From: Actimicrobium sp035984655
GTDB taxonomy: Bacteria; Pseudomonadota; Gammaproteobacteria; Burkholderiales; Burkholderiaceae_D
Length of the DNA: 64,000 nt
Assembly (NCBI RefSeq): GCF_035984655.1
Contig: NZ_JAXCHT010000012.1
Span: 1-64,000, forward strand
Reading direction: 5' to 3'
The number at the start of each line of letters is the position of its first letter. The first letter of the stretch is position 1. Shown one piece after another: positions 35,025 to 44,364 of the stretch. The notes below the pieces were generated by a model that saw nothing but the letters and a program-made list of their open reading frames with translations, did no database searches and was not told the DNA's origin. Both the position numbers and the translations under genes were made by a program.

Positions 35025-36086
35025 TCAGGATGATGCCAGCAATGTCCGCGCCAGGTTTTCAAACGCGCTGGCCGAGATGTCAGGCAGTTCCACCACTGTG
35101 GCGCTGCCATATTGCGCAAAGTTGCGTGCAATCGATTTCAGGTAGGCCGGATCATAATGCTGCACCAGCAGTTCTTCGACCAGCGGGCGCAAATCACCGC
35201 TGCGCGCCATGCAGGCCCATGCTGCAATGCGCTCCTTGCCGTACAGCGTGACCAGGCAATTGAGTTGCTCGACCAGCGTTTCCGGGTCGCTGACGAAGTG
35301 TTCGTATTCTTCCATCAGCAGTTCGACCCGATGCGCCTGCGACAAGCCGAGTGCGATACACGCCGAGGCGCGCACGCGTTCCATCAATTCCTCCGGCACA
35401 CGCACGTTGCCAACCTTCTTGCTTTCGGACTCAACAAACACCGGCCGTTCGGCATCGAAGCTGCGCATGGCCTGCCACAATCGGGTCTCGAACATTTTCT
35501 GGCTCGGCTGCGGTGCGCTGGGCCAGCCGCCCAGCACCGAGCCGCGATGTTCGGCCAGTTGTTCGAGGTCCAGCACCTGCGCGCCCTGGGCGGCCAGCAC
35601 CTGTAATAACCGGCTCTTGCCGCTGCCGGTGGTGCCGCAGACGACCCGGTACTGCAGCCGCTGCGCCAGCGCAGGCAGGCTGGCGTTGACATGCTGCCGG
35701 AACGCCTTGTAACCGCCATCGAGTTGCACTGCCGGCCAGCCAATCCTGGCCAGAATGTGCGCCATCGCGCCGCTGCGGTTGCCACCGCGCCAGCAATAGA
35801 TCAGGGGCTTCCAGTCCTTTGGCTTGTCGTGAAAGGTGGCCTCGATGTGATGTGCGATGTTGCGGGCCACCAGCGCGGCGCCGGCTTTTTTCGCCTCGAA
35901 CGCGTTGACCTGCTTGTACATCGTGCCGATGCGCACCCGTTCGGCATCATCGAGCACCGGGCAGTTGATCGCACCGGGCAGGTGGTCTTCGGCGAATTCG
36001 CCCGGACTGCGTACGTCGATGATGGTTTCGAACTCGTGCAGGCGCGGCAGCAGCTCCGGAAAGGAAATCAGTGCGGGATATTTCAT
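35025..36086 (-). CDS. mnmH: tRNA 2-selenouridine synthase MnmH
   Basis: A 353-residue enzyme with an N-terminal rhodanese domain (active cysteine C98 in YCWRGGNRSG) and a C-terminal P-loop domain (GTTGSGKS at 151-158). MnmH replaces sulfur by selenium in the wobble 2-thiouridine of certain tRNAs through a geranylated intermediate. Selenophosphate synthase is not in the window. It lies 4 bp after the arylesterase gene on the same strand. Confidence 0.93.
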   Translation of the reverse strand: MKYPALISFPELLPRLHEFETIIDVRSPGEFAEDHLPGAINCPVLDDAERVRIGTMYKQVNAFEAKKAGAALVARNIAHHIEATFHDKPKDWKPLIYCWRGGNRSGAMAHILARIGWPAVQLDGGYKAFRQHVNASLPALAQRLQYRVVCGTTGSGKSRLLQVLAAQGAQVLDLEQLAEHRGSVLGGWPSAPQPSQKMFETRLWQAMRSFDAERPVFVESESKKVGNVRVPEELMERVRASACIALGLSQAHRVELLMEEYEHFVSDPETLVEQLNCLVTLYGKERIAAWACMARSGDLRPLVEELLVQHYDPAYLKSIARNFAQYGSATVVELPDISASAFENLARTLLASS

Positions 36087-36090
36087 CGCC

Positions 36091-36741
36091 TTATTTCCCC
36101 AGCAGTGGTTTCAAATGCGGCCAGACATTGTCGAGAATGATCGGATGGGCCGCCGCCGTGGGATGAATGCGGTCGGCCTGGAACAGCTGCGGTTGCGTCA
36201 CCACCCCCTCCAGCAGGAACGGTACCAGCGCCACTTTGCTGTCTTTGGCCAGTGCCGGAAACAGCGCGGCAAAGCGCTTGGTGTAATCGGTGCCGTAGTT
36301 CGGCGGCAGCTGCATGCCGACCAGCAGCACGCGCGCGTTGGCCTTCTTTGCGGCGCTGACGATGTCCTGCAGGTTCTTCCTGGTTTCCGCCAGCGGCAAG
36401 CCGCGCAGGCCGTCGTTGGCGCCGAGTTCGACGATCACTACGGCCGGGTGGTTTTTCTCGAGCAGCGCCGGCAAGCGGCTCTTGCCGCCGCTGGTGGTCT
36501 CGCCGCTGATACTGGCGTTGACGATATCGAAGTTCAGGTGATTGTCCGCGAGGCGCTTTTCGAGCAGTGCGACCCAGCCATCACCGCGCCCAAGGCCGTA
36601 TTCGGCCGACAGGCTGTCGCCGAGCACCAGCACTACTTTTGATGCAGAATAGGCGCTCGTCGCACCCAACGCCAGCGCCAGCAGCAACACCGCCCGCGCC
36701 CATTTCAACAACCCCATCATTCCTTCAAACTGATTGCGCAT
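36091..36741 (-). CDS. tesA: Arylesterase/lysophospholipase, SGNH type (TesA-like)
   Basis: A 216-residue periplasmic GDSL esterase: signal peptide (ARAVLLLALALGATSAYSA), GDSL block with S43, the GAND block (ELGANDGLRGLP) and the Asp/His pair in DRIHPTAAAH. The start at 36741 has GGAGAG seven bases upstream; ATGs at 36720 and 36717 are alternatives. It is divergent from, and its start overlaps, the ABC ATPase gene, the conserved tesA/ybbA arrangement, so both are presumably expressed from intertwined promoters inside each other's coding starts. Confidence 0.9.
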   Translation of the reverse strand: MRNQFEGMMGLLKWARAVLLLALALGATSAYSASKVVLVLGDSLSAEYGLGRGDGWVALLEKRLADNHLNFDIVNASISGETTSGGKSRLPALLEKNHPAVVIVELGANDGLRGLPLAETRKNLQDIVSAAKKANARVLLVGMQLPPNYGTDYTKRFAALFPALAKDSKVALVPFLLEGVVTQPQLFQADRIHPTAAAHPIILDNVWPHLKPLLGK

Positions 36742-37426
36742 GCCTGATCTCTCCACTGCGGTACCTGCGATTGAAGCCAAACACCTGAGCAAACATGTCG
36801 CGGATGCGACCGGCACGCTGACGATTCTGGACGGCGTTGATTTTACCGTGCCAGCAGGCGCGACGGTTGCGATTGTCGGCGCCTCGGGTTCGGGAAAGTC
36901 CACCTTGCTCGGATTGCTGGCAGGGCTCGACACGCCGTCGTCGGGCACGGTCTGCATCGACGGCATCGATATTTTTGCGCTGGACGAGGATGGTCGTGCC
37001 GGCGTGCGCATGGCAAAGCTCGGCTTCGTGTTCCAGTCGTTTCAGCTGCTGACGCATTTGACCGCGCTCGAAAACGTGATGCTGCCACTCGAGCTGCGTA
37101 GCGACAATGACGCACGCGCGAAAGCCGAAGCGATGCTGGAACGGGTCGGGCTGGGCAGCCGTCTGAAGCACTACCCCAAATATTTGTCCGGTGGCGAGCA
37201 GCAACGCGTTGCGCTGGCGCGGGCGTTCGTCACCGAACCGCCGCTGCTGTTCGCCGATGAACCGACCGGCAGCTTGGATGCTGCCACCGGCGAGGCGATC
37301 ATTGCACTGATGTTTGCACTCAATCGCGAACGCGGCTCGACACTGGTGCTGGTCACGCATGATCCATTGATTGCGGCCCAGTGCGGCTCGACCATCACGA
37401 TTGCGGCGGGGCGGCGGGTGGCCTGA
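36740..37426 (+). CDS. ABC transporter ATP-binding protein (YbbA/LolD type)
   Basis: A 228-residue ATPase with Walker A GASGSGKST, Q-loop FVFQSFQLLTHLTALENV, signature LSGGEQQRVALARA, Walker B LLFADEPTGSLD and switch histidine THD. This subgroup (MacB/LolD/YbbA) works with FtsX-type permeases. No permease gene follows; the next gene is an SGNH hydrolase after a terminator. The start may also be the TTG at 36734. Divergent overlap with tesA as in E. coli tesA-ybbA. Confidence 0.9.
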   Translation: MPDLSTAVPAIEAKHLSKHVADATGTLTILDGVDFTVPAGATVAIVGASGSGKSTLLGLLAGLDTPSSGTVCIDGIDIFALDEDGRAGVRMAKLGFVFQSFQLLTHLTALENVMLPLELRSDNDARAKAEAMLERVGLGSRLKHYPKYLSGGEQQRVALARAFVTEPPLLFADEPTGSLDAATGEAIIALMFALNRERGSTLVLVTHDPLIAAQCGSTITIAAGRRVA

Positions 37427-37472
37427 TGCAGTTGGGGCGAACCTGCCGGTAATGTCACCGACTGAGCGTCGT

Positions 37473-37498
37473 CGCCGCCTGGTGGCGGCGCAGTTTTT
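37473..37498 (+). terminator. Rho-independent terminator after the ABC ATPase gene
   Basis: CGCCGCC-TGGT-GGCGGCG forms a perfect 7-bp GC stem with a 4-base loop, followed by CAGTTTTTG. It ends the ABC ATPase transcript and confirms that no permease is cotranscribed. Confidence 0.75.
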
Positions 37499-37554
37499 GT
37501 CATTGCTTATGGTTAGAATTGCAATGATTACCTTGCACCTGTCCAAGAGCCGCC

Positions 37555-38205
37555 ATGCAGCACATTCTCGTTTACTCCGATTCCTTGTCGTGGGGCATTG
37601 TTCCAATGACGCGACAGCGCCTGCAGTTCGACCAGCGCTGGCCAGGCGTCATGGAGATCGCACTGTGCGCATCGGGTTGCAAGTCGCGCGTCATTGAAGA
37701 TTGCCTGAATGGGCGGCGCACTGTGTGGGATGACCCGTTCAAGCCCGGGCGCAACGGCCTGGTCGGATTGGCGCAGCGCATCGAGATGCATTCGCCACTT
37801 GCGCTTGTCGTGCTCATGCTGGGCACCAATGACTTTCAGTCCATGCACGCGCACAATGCCTGGCATGCCTCGCGAGGCATTGCCGCGCTGGTGTCGGCCA
37901 TCCGCACTGCGCCTGTCGAGCCAGGCATGCCGGTGCCGCCAATACTGGTGATTGCGCCGCCCGCCATCCGCACGCCCAAAGGATCGATCGCTCCAAAATT
38001 CACCGACGGCGCAGCGAAATGCATTGGACTGGCCGCTGCCTATCGGACGGTTTGCGACGAACTCGGCTGCCACTTCTTCGATGCCGGTGAGGTTGTCACC
38101 TCCAGCAATCTCGATGGCGTTCATCTCGACTTGGCGCAGCATTTGACGCTTGGTCATGCAGTGGCCGGGTTGGTCAAACCGCTGCTGTCGATAGAAGGGC
38201 ACTAA
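37555..38205 (+). CDS. SGNH/GDSL hydrolase (aryl esterase/acyltransferase AcT-like)
   Basis: A 216-residue cytoplasmic SGNH hydrolase. Block I is YSDSLSWG with S10 as nucleophile, block III is MLGTNDF and block V is DGVHLD. The pattern YSDSLSWG...WPGVME...RRTVWDDP resembles the mycobacterial acyltransferase/perhydrolase AcT and related arylesterases, which act on short esters. No signal peptide. It is flanked by a terminator on the left and converges on nnr on the right. Confidence 0.85.
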   Translation: MQHILVYSDSLSWGIVPMTRQRLQFDQRWPGVMEIALCASGCKSRVIEDCLNGRRTVWDDPFKPGRNGLVGLAQRIEMHSPLALVVLMLGTNDFQSMHAHNAWHASRGIAALVSAIRTAPVEPGMPVPPILVIAPPAIRTPKGSIAPKFTDGAAKCIGLAAAYRTVCDELGCHFFDAGEVVTSSNLDGVHLDLAQHLTLGHAVAGLVKPLLSIEGH

Positions 38206-38227
38206 TCCTGCAACAAGCAATACCGAT

Positions 38228-39721
38228 TCAACCTTGGCGCGCCGACACACACGCATTCAACGCCCGCCGAATTTGCGGCAATAACTCGCTGGCGTTAACC
38301 CCAATCGGCCCGATGCCCTGCGCCACCAGCATGTCAGCGGCATGCCCGTGTAGCCAGACCGCCCCGAGCGCGGCTTCCCATTCCGGCCATCCTTGTGCCA
38401 GCAATGCGCCGCACAATCCGGCCAGCACATCGCCGGTGCCGCCGGTGGCCAATGCCGGATTGCCGGATGGATTGATCGCCAGTCGCCCATCCGGATGCGC
38501 GATGACGGTGCCAGAGCCTTTCAGGATGACGATCGCACGACGTCGTTGCGCCAGTTCGGCGGCAGCTGCCAGCCGGTCGGCCTGCACCGCGCTGGCGCTG
38601 CGTTTCAAAAGGCGCGCCGCTTCGAGCGGATGCGGGGTCATGATCAGCGGCGCGGCGTGGCGGTCGAGGGCGATTTGCAGGGTCGATTCCGATGCCAGCA
38701 GATTAAGGGCATCGGCATCGATCACCAGCGGCGTCTGCGCTGCCATCACCCGCAACAGGTGGGTGGCAGCGGCCGCCGAGGTGCCCAGGCCGGGGCCGAC
38801 CACGACCACGGATTGCGCAAGATCGACGCCGTCGGCGGCGCGGCACATCAGTTCCGGATGCAGCACATCATGGCGCGGCACAGTACCGGCGAAGGCCGCA
38901 TAAATCCGACCGGCGCCGGCATACAGCGCACAGCGTGCCGCCAGCAGGACCGCGCCGCTCATGCCGTTGGCGCCGCCGAGCACGACCACATTGCCGTAAC
39001 TGCCCTTGTGCGACGTGTGCGAGCGCGGCCGGGCGGCATGGACGAACAGCTCGGGCCCGGACAGCATCAGCGGGCTGGCCGGAAAGCTGGTCGGGTCGAG
39101 GCCCAGCGCGGCGACCTCGACCGCGCCGGCCTGCTCGCGTCCGGCCGCTGTGTGCAGTCCCGGCTTGTCGGCGATGAAGGTGATGGTGTGGCTGGCATGC
39201 ACGGCGATGCCGTCATTGCCGACAATGGCGCCGGTGTCGGCATCGAGGCCGCTTGGCACATCCAGCGCCAGCACCGGACAGTGCAGTGCATTGATGGCCT
39301 GTACCAGCGTGCGCAACGGTTCATCGATGGCGCGCTTCAGGCCGATGCCGAACAGGCCATCGATGACCAATGACCAGCCCAGCGGCGGTACGTCATGACA
39401 GAAGCTGACCGGCGCGGCGCGCGCGCGCAACAGCGCCTGATGTGCATCGGCCGGCAGCCGTGAGGGATCGCCGCACAGCAGCACGTGCACGTTGGCGCCG
39501 GCTTCGGCCAGATGACGTGCCGCATCGAGTGCGTCGCCGCCATTGTTGCCCGGACCGGCCAGGACCAGGATCGTCGACAGATGCGGCGGGATGGTCAGCA
39601 ATGCCAGCGCGGCTTGTGCTGCTGCGGCGCCGGCACGCTGCATCAGGGTGCCGGCCGGCAGCGCCGCCTGGGCAGCCTGTTCGATTGCGCGGATCGCGGC
39701 GACGGGTTGGAGGGTATGCAT
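38228..39721 (-). CDS. nnr: Bifunctional ADP-dependent NAD(P)H-hydrate dehydratase / NAD(P)H-hydrate epimerase
   Basis: A 497-residue fusion. The N-terminal YjeF_N epimerase domain (1 to about 215) shows VLAGPGNNGGDALDAARHL and VIDGLFGIGL; the C-terminal ribokinase-like dehydratase domain (about 225-497) shows KGSYGNVVVLGGANGMSGA and NPALATGGTGDVLAG with the catalytic GTGD. It repairs hydrated NADH/NADPH. It starts 1 bp after the stop of the D-amino-acid dehydrogenase gene, so they are cotranscribed. Confidence 0.93.
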   Translation of the reverse strand: MHTLQPVAAIRAIEQAAQAALPAGTLMQRAGAAAAQAALALLTIPPHLSTILVLAGPGNNGGDALDAARHLAEAGANVHVLLCGDPSRLPADAHQALLRARAAPVSFCHDVPPLGWSLVIDGLFGIGLKRAIDEPLRTLVQAINALHCPVLALDVPSGLDADTGAIVGNDGIAVHASHTITFIADKPGLHTAAGREQAGAVEVAALGLDPTSFPASPLMLSGPELFVHAARPRSHTSHKGSYGNVVVLGGANGMSGAVLLAARCALYAGAGRIYAAFAGTVPRHDVLHPELMCRAADGVDLAQSVVVVGPGLGTSAAAATHLLRVMAAQTPLVIDADALNLLASESTLQIALDRHAAPLIMTPHPLEAARLLKRSASAVQADRLAAAAELAQRRRAIVILKGSGTVIAHPDGRLAINPSGNPALATGGTGDVLAGLCGALLAQGWPEWEAALGAVWLHGHAADMLVAQGIGPIGVNASELLPQIRRALNACVSARQG

Positions 39722-39722
39722 G

Positions 39723-40967
39723 TCAGCCGAACCGTGACAACGTGAGGCCGTCGATATCGATATCGGGAACGCGGCCCGATACCAGGTCCGACAGGACTTT
39801 TCCGATGCCCAGTGCCGCGGTCCAGCCGTTGGCGCCATCGTCGAGGCCAACAAACACATTGCGCAACGGTGTGCCGCCGACAATCGGCACACCGTCGGGC
39901 AACATTGGCCGCATGCCGCTCCAGAGGGTCGCGTTGTTGTAATTGCTGGCGTTGGGAAACCAGTCGGTGGCGACCTTGCGCAGCGTGCGCTGGGCCGCCT
40001 CGGGGACTTCCTGGGAACGTGCGCCCGGCTCGGCGACGCCGGCCACGCGCACGCGGTTGCCAAAGCGGGTGATGGTGGTCTTGTACGCTTCATCGGTCAG
40101 CGATGACAGCGGCGCATCCTCGAAATTGCGGATGCCGCAGGTGGCCGAATAGCCCTGTACCGCCTGCGTTGGAATCCGGCCGCCGGCGGCCCCCAGCAGC
40201 GCCGGATTGGCGATGCCTGCGGCCAGTACCACGGCATCGGCGGTAAAGCGGCCCGCCGACAGATGCAGTGCGATGCGATTGTCGAGCTGTTCCAGCTGTT
40301 CCACATAACTGTTGAAACGGAACGTCACGCCGATCGATTGTGCAATGGTTTTCATTTGCTTGGTGAACAGCGCGCAATTGCCTGCTTCGTCCAGCGGCAG
40401 GTGCAGTGCGCCGGCGAGGGCGGTCGTGCTCGCCAATGCCGGCTCGATGCTGCAGGCCGTTTGTGCATCGACCAGCGCATGCGTGACGCCGTGTTCGGCC
40501 ATCAGGGCCAGCGCGGGTTGCGCCAGCAGCAGATCGCGCTCGGTGCGAAACAGTTGCAGGTGTCCGCCTGTCTGTTCGTACTCCAGGTGGTAATGCAGGC
40601 GCAGTTGCTCCAGCAGATCGCGACTGTAAAAGCCAATGCGTTGCAGGCGGGTCTTGTTGATCCGGAAGCGTTCGAGTTCACACTCGCCCATCCAGCGCCG
40701 CGCCCAGCGCCACAGTGCCGGATCGAGTTTGTGTCGCAACAGCAGCGGCGACTCGTTCTTGAACAACAGCGACAGCAGTTTGCGCGGCATGCCGGGGATT
40801 GCCCACGGCGCTGCCAGCCCCGGCGCCACCAGTCCCGAATTGCCAAAGCTGCCTTCCTCGGCGACATTGCTGCGCCGCTCCAGCACTACCACTTCGTGTC
40901 CGGCCGCAGCCAGGAAATAGGCCGTGTTCACTCCCAGCACCCCTCCGCCGATCACTGCTACTTGCAT
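39723..40967 (-). CDS. dadA: D-amino acid dehydrogenase
   Basis: A 414-residue DadA-type flavoprotein. The FAD motif VIGGGVLGVNTAYFLAAAGHE is at the N-terminus, followed by EEGSFGNSGLVAPGL and, near the end, LWSGMRPMLPDGVPIVGGTP and HxxxGW-like DDGANGWTAALG. It oxidises D-amino acids to 2-oxo acids, passing electrons to the quinone pool. The start at 40967 is preferred because AAAGG lies before it; an in-frame ATG at 40985 lacks a site. It follows the large membrane protein gene and precedes nnr. Confidence 0.85.
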   Translation of the reverse strand: MQVAVIGGGVLGVNTAYFLAAAGHEVVVLERRSNVAEEGSFGNSGLVAPGLAAPWAIPGMPRKLLSLLFKNESPLLLRHKLDPALWRWARRWMGECELERFRINKTRLQRIGFYSRDLLEQLRLHYHLEYEQTGGHLQLFRTERDLLLAQPALALMAEHGVTHALVDAQTACSIEPALASTTALAGALHLPLDEAGNCALFTKQMKTIAQSIGVTFRFNSYVEQLEQLDNRIALHLSAGRFTADAVVLAAGIANPALLGAAGGRIPTQAVQGYSATCGIRNFEDAPLSSLTDEAYKTTITRFGNRVRVAGVAEPGARSQEVPEAAQRTLRKVATDWFPNASNYNNATLWSGMRPMLPDGVPIVGGTPLRNVFVGLDDGANGWTAALGIGKVLSDLVSGRVPDIDIDGLTLSRFG

Positions 40968-41022
40968 TGCCTGAGGCCTTTGCATGTGTGGCCCGCGCGC
41001 GCGGGCACTGGGAAAGAATGCG

Positions 41023-43053
41023 TCATTGTGTGCTGGCCTGTGTTTTTGGTGCGATGAAGAAATCCTGAGGACGATGCCACAGATGGGACAGCAATGCCTT
41101 GACCAGCATCCAACCTTTGCGAAAACGCACCTGGCGCGAACGCATTGCGACCATCAGCGCGAGCGAGAAGCTTACCAGCAGATTGGCGGTGCCAATGCAC
41201 AGGATGCCGGCGCCGGAGAACGCCAGCACTTGCCACGTCACCTTGAAATCAAGCGCGAACACGGCAATGGCGAGGTTTGCCGACGACAGTGTCACGTGTC
41301 GCACGTCGATCGGCAGTCCGAGCAGATCGCCGAACGTGCTCATGAAGGCAAGCAGAATCCCGAAGAAAAAATTTCCCATCAGGCCGCCCAGATCGTGTTC
41401 CAGATAGTTGGCCATGCGCAGATGCCGCGCCGGGCCGACCAGCCGCTGCAAGCCGTGCAGCCGGAGCACCCGTTGCGCCATGTGCGTGTACATGGCGCGA
41501 TTGTCGAAGTAGCCTGATATCAGCCCGGCAAGGAACAGGCAGACGCCGGCAATGGCGGCATACAGGATTGCCATGCTGGCGAACGGATTGACGTCGTGTA
41601 GCATGTGCAGGGCCTTCTCGTGGGATACCAGATGCTGGCCCGTGACATAGTGCGTGACCCAGCCAATTGCCATTGCAGTGGGAAACACCGTGGCGAGATT
41701 GCCGAGCACCGCGACGAATTGCGTGCGCAGCACCTTGACGATCAAACCCGCCAGCGAATCGACGTCCACCATGCGGCTGTCGGGCGTATGCAAATCGGCG
41801 GCGATGCGCGCGGCGGTCATCGCCGGCTGCTTGGTCGCCACGGTGAAATGCAGCAAGTGAATCAGCATGAAGCCGAGCGAATAATTGAGGCTGAACAAAA
41901 ATGCCTCGACCAGCGGCGCGCTGCGCAGTGTGGCGGTCAGCAGCTTGATCAATGCCATGAATCCGATGATCACGCCGGCACCGGCGGAGGAACGCAACAT
42001 CGCGAGGTATTCCTTGCGCGTATCGGCGATGTAATGCTCGCCGGTCTGGCTGGCGTTCTCTGTGACATTGCGCGCCAGCAGATCAATGTTTGCCGCAAAC
42101 AGTTCGCGCAGTTTGTATTTCCGGTTGTGCGCCTCTGCCAGATCGAGGGCGAAGGCGAGCGCGCGGCGTCGCCGGCTGTCGGTCCACGGCGCTGGCACCG
42201 GCGTCAGGTCGAGCAGCGACAACAACCGTCGCAGGCGTTCGATGTTCTGCGCCAGCCGCACCATCAGATAGGTCAGTGCGACGCTGGTGCCGAGGCGCCG
42301 CGTGTTCTTGCGGATGCGCGCCAGCACGGTATCGCATTGATCGAGCATCACCAGCAGGTGGGCAGCGTCGTCGGACGGCGCCTGGTCGTCCTTGAGCTGG
42401 CTCAGCGCGTCATCGAGATAGCGATGCACTTCGACGTTCTGCACCAGAAATGGCGAGGCAAAATTTTCCAGGTCGGGATGCACCCGGACCAGGGCCGGCT
42501 CCAGTCCCATGGCGCTGATGCGATGCGACAGTGTCTGGATCGCTTCGAGAATTTCAAGGTGGGCCTTGCGCCGATCCGCCACGTCGACCAGCGTCGCGGC
42601 CTCCGGCGTGACCAGCACACCGCCATTGGCGATGACATCGAGCAGGGCCAGCCAGTCGTCGGCCGGAACCGCGCGCAACCAGACATAGTCCGTCTCGACT
42701 GACAGTATGCGGTCGAGACAATCGCTGAGGTAGAGATTGTCGATGGCCGGCGGCAGGATGCGGTACGACAGGCGGCGAAACAACTCGGTAAAAAACCCAT
42801 CGTTGGGCAGGATGCCGGTGTCGGTGTAAAGCGTGGTGTGGCGCCGGCTCGACAGCACATGCAGCACATAGTGGCGCAGCCCGGCAGCCAGCGCCGGGTC
42901 GGCCATCAGCAACCCGATCAGCACGCGCACGTTGTCGGCGGCCTGCGCGCCGAGGGTTGGCTTGCGCGGACGGAGCAGGGCGACCAGGTCGGCCAGCACG
43001 GCGATGTCATCGCCCGCCGAAGCGGACGCAATGCGTTGGAGAAGAGTCAGCAT
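41023..43053 (-). CDS. Large membrane protein of the 'site-specific recombinase' (COG4389) family
   Basis: A 676-residue protein with a soluble helical N-terminal half (1 to about 345) and roughly eight hydrophobic segments in the C-terminal half (for example AGAGVIIGFMALIKLLTATL, MAILYAAIAGVCLFLAGLIS, NLLVSFSLALMVAMRS). Homologues are labelled site-specific recombinase Gcr, but no tyrosine- or serine-recombinase residues are visible, and the membrane topology argues for an envelope role. First gene of the operon with dadA and nnr, 55 bp upstream of dadA. Confidence 0.82.
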   Translation of the reverse strand: MLTLLQRIASASAGDDIAVLADLVALLRPRKPTLGAQAADNVRVLIGLLMADPALAAGLRHYVLHVLSSRRHTTLYTDTGILPNDGFFTELFRRLSYRILPPAIDNLYLSDCLDRILSVETDYVWLRAVPADDWLALLDVIANGGVLVTPEAATLVDVADRRKAHLEILEAIQTLSHRISAMGLEPALVRVHPDLENFASPFLVQNVEVHRYLDDALSQLKDDQAPSDDAAHLLVMLDQCDTVLARIRKNTRRLGTSVALTYLMVRLAQNIERLRRLLSLLDLTPVPAPWTDSRRRRALAFALDLAEAHNRKYKLRELFAANIDLLARNVTENASQTGEHYIADTRKEYLAMLRSSAGAGVIIGFMALIKLLTATLRSAPLVEAFLFSLNYSLGFMLIHLLHFTVATKQPAMTAARIAADLHTPDSRMVDVDSLAGLIVKVLRTQFVAVLGNLATVFPTAMAIGWVTHYVTGQHLVSHEKALHMLHDVNPFASMAILYAAIAGVCLFLAGLISGYFDNRAMYTHMAQRVLRLHGLQRLVGPARHLRMANYLEHDLGGLMGNFFFGILLAFMSTFGDLLGLPIDVRHVTLSSANLAIAVFALDFKVTWQVLAFSGAGILCIGTANLLVSFSLALMVAMRSRQVRFRKGWMLVKALLSHLWHRPQDFFIAPKTQASTQ

Positions 43054-43160
43054 GCAATCAGGGAGGGAAGGTCGTTCAGGGCGCGTAGTTTAACGCCTGG
43101 GCGCGCGGGCCACAGCGCAAGGCAGCTGACTGGCAGGTCAGCCTTGAAAACCGGTGTCGG

Positions 43161-43817
43161 TTATTGCTGTTGTTGCTCCGCGATGTAGATTTCGACGCGG
43201 CGGTTGCGGGCGCGGCCGGCGGCGTCATTATTGGAGGCGATCGGCTCACGTTCGCCACGTCCGGAGATGGTGAAACGTCCCGCTGCGGCGCCGTGCGCCA
43301 CCAGGTAATCGCGGGTATGGGCGGCACGCTCAACGGACAGGGGGTCGTTGATGGCGTCGCTGCCGGTATTGTCGGTGTGGCCAATGATGGTCACGGTGGT
43401 GATCGGATGCTCGACCAGCGTGCTTGCAAAACGGTCCAGGACCGGCCGGAAATTGGCCTTGATGTCGGAGCGGTTGGTGTCGAACGAAATATCGCTCGGA
43501 ATCTCCAGCTTCAGGCGATTGTCAGCGGTCTGGCTGACTTGCACGCCAGTGCCCTGGGTGGCCTGCTGCAGCGAGCGCTTCTGGTTTTCCATGCGGGTCG
43601 ACCAGATATTGCCGATTGCTGCACCGGCGGCCGCGCCCAGCACCGCGCCGCCGGCAGTACGACCGCCGCCGCCGCCACCGGTCGATGCACCCAGAATTGC
43701 TCCCAGGCCGGCGCCAATCCCGGCGCCGGTGGCGGTGCCGCGCTGGGTCTCGGACATGTCAGCACAACTGCTCAGGGCCAGGGCGGCGATGACGGTAGCG
43801 ACGACTGTTAGGCGCAT
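43161..43817 (-). CDS. OmpA-family lipoprotein with glycine-zipper segment
   Basis: A 218-residue envelope protein: lipoprotein signal with lipobox LSSC, a Gly/Ala-rich zipper (ATGAGIGAGLGAILGASTGG and AGGAVLGAAAGAAIG), and a C-terminal OmpA peptidoglycan-binding domain (FDTNRSDIKANF, IIGHTDNTGSD, LSVERAAHTRDYL, RGEREPIASN, RNRRVEIYI). The Asp and Arg that contact diaminopimelate are present. AGGAAAAC precedes the chosen start. It links outer membrane and cell wall. Confidence 0.9.
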   Translation of the reverse strand: MRLTVVATVIAALALSSCADMSETQRGTATGAGIGAGLGAILGASTGGGGGGRTAGGAVLGAAAGAAIGNIWSTRMENQKRSLQQATQGTGVQVSQTADNRLKLEIPSDISFDTNRSDIKANFRPVLDRFASTLVEHPITTVTIIGHTDNTGSDAINDPLSVERAAHTRDYLVAHGAAAGRFTISGRGEREPIASNNDAAGRARNRRVEIYIAEQQQQ

Positions 43818-43867
43818 GATGTTTTCCTGTCTGGACTGCCCGCGTTTCGTGTACACGGGAGTGATGA

Positions 43868-44350
43868 TTATTTCAGCTCCTGATGCCCGCTGAGCTGTTC
43901 CTTGTCAATTTTCATGCCCAGAGCGGATTTGGTAACGCTGATCAGCTGTTGCATGGCGGACTGTTGCGGGTTCCAGATGTCCGCGTGGTCTATTGCAATC
44001 CGCAACAACACCAGCGCCGGATCATCGATTCCCTGCGGGAAAAAGGTCTGGTACGCGGGCTCCCAGAATTCCTCAATCAGGGCGCGATCATGCGACAGCG
44101 TCGCGCGGCCGGCCGCCGCAATGAAACGGCCCTTCTCGGTATCTGTGTAGCACAGCAACACCTTGTCGCTGGTGCCAATGTCGCGCACTGCAGCGGTGTC
44201 GGTGCGTGCAAAAAACCAGACCGCACCTTCACGTCCGGCGGCCTGCGTCGTGAAGGGACGCGCCTGCATCTCGCCGTCTGCGTCGTGGGTGATCAGCATG
44301 GTGAATTTGATGTCGCTGATCTTTTCGAAAAAACTTTGCCAATCGTCCAT
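43868..44350 (-). CDS. Pyridoxamine 5'-phosphate oxidase-family protein (general stress protein 26-like)
   Basis: A 160-residue flavin-reductase-fold protein: KFTMLITHDADGEMQARPFT, GAVWFFARTDTAAV, VLLCYTDTEKGRFIAAAGRATL and FFPQGIDDPALVLLRIAIDHADIW are the blocks of the stress-protein-26 group, which binds FMN or FAD. The start at 44350 places the AGGAG of GAGGAGATGAGC six bases upstream; the ATG at 44356 would overlap it. It follows the ferritin-like gene by 14 bp on the same strand. Confidence 0.88.
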   Translation of the reverse strand: MDDWQSFFEKISDIKFTMLITHDADGEMQARPFTTQAAGREGAVWFFARTDTAAVRDIGTSDKVLLCYTDTEKGRFIAAAGRATLSHDRALIEEFWEPAYQTFFPQGIDDPALVLLRIAIDHADIWNPQQSAMQQLISVTKSALGMKIDKEQLSGHQELK

Positions 44351-44364
44351 GCTCATCTCCTCTG

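Noticed and set aside
41023..43053. A mobile element or integron implied by the name site-specific recombinase
   Set aside because: No recombinase residues, attachment sites or cargo genes are visible; the protein is membrane-embedded and sits in a metabolic operon.
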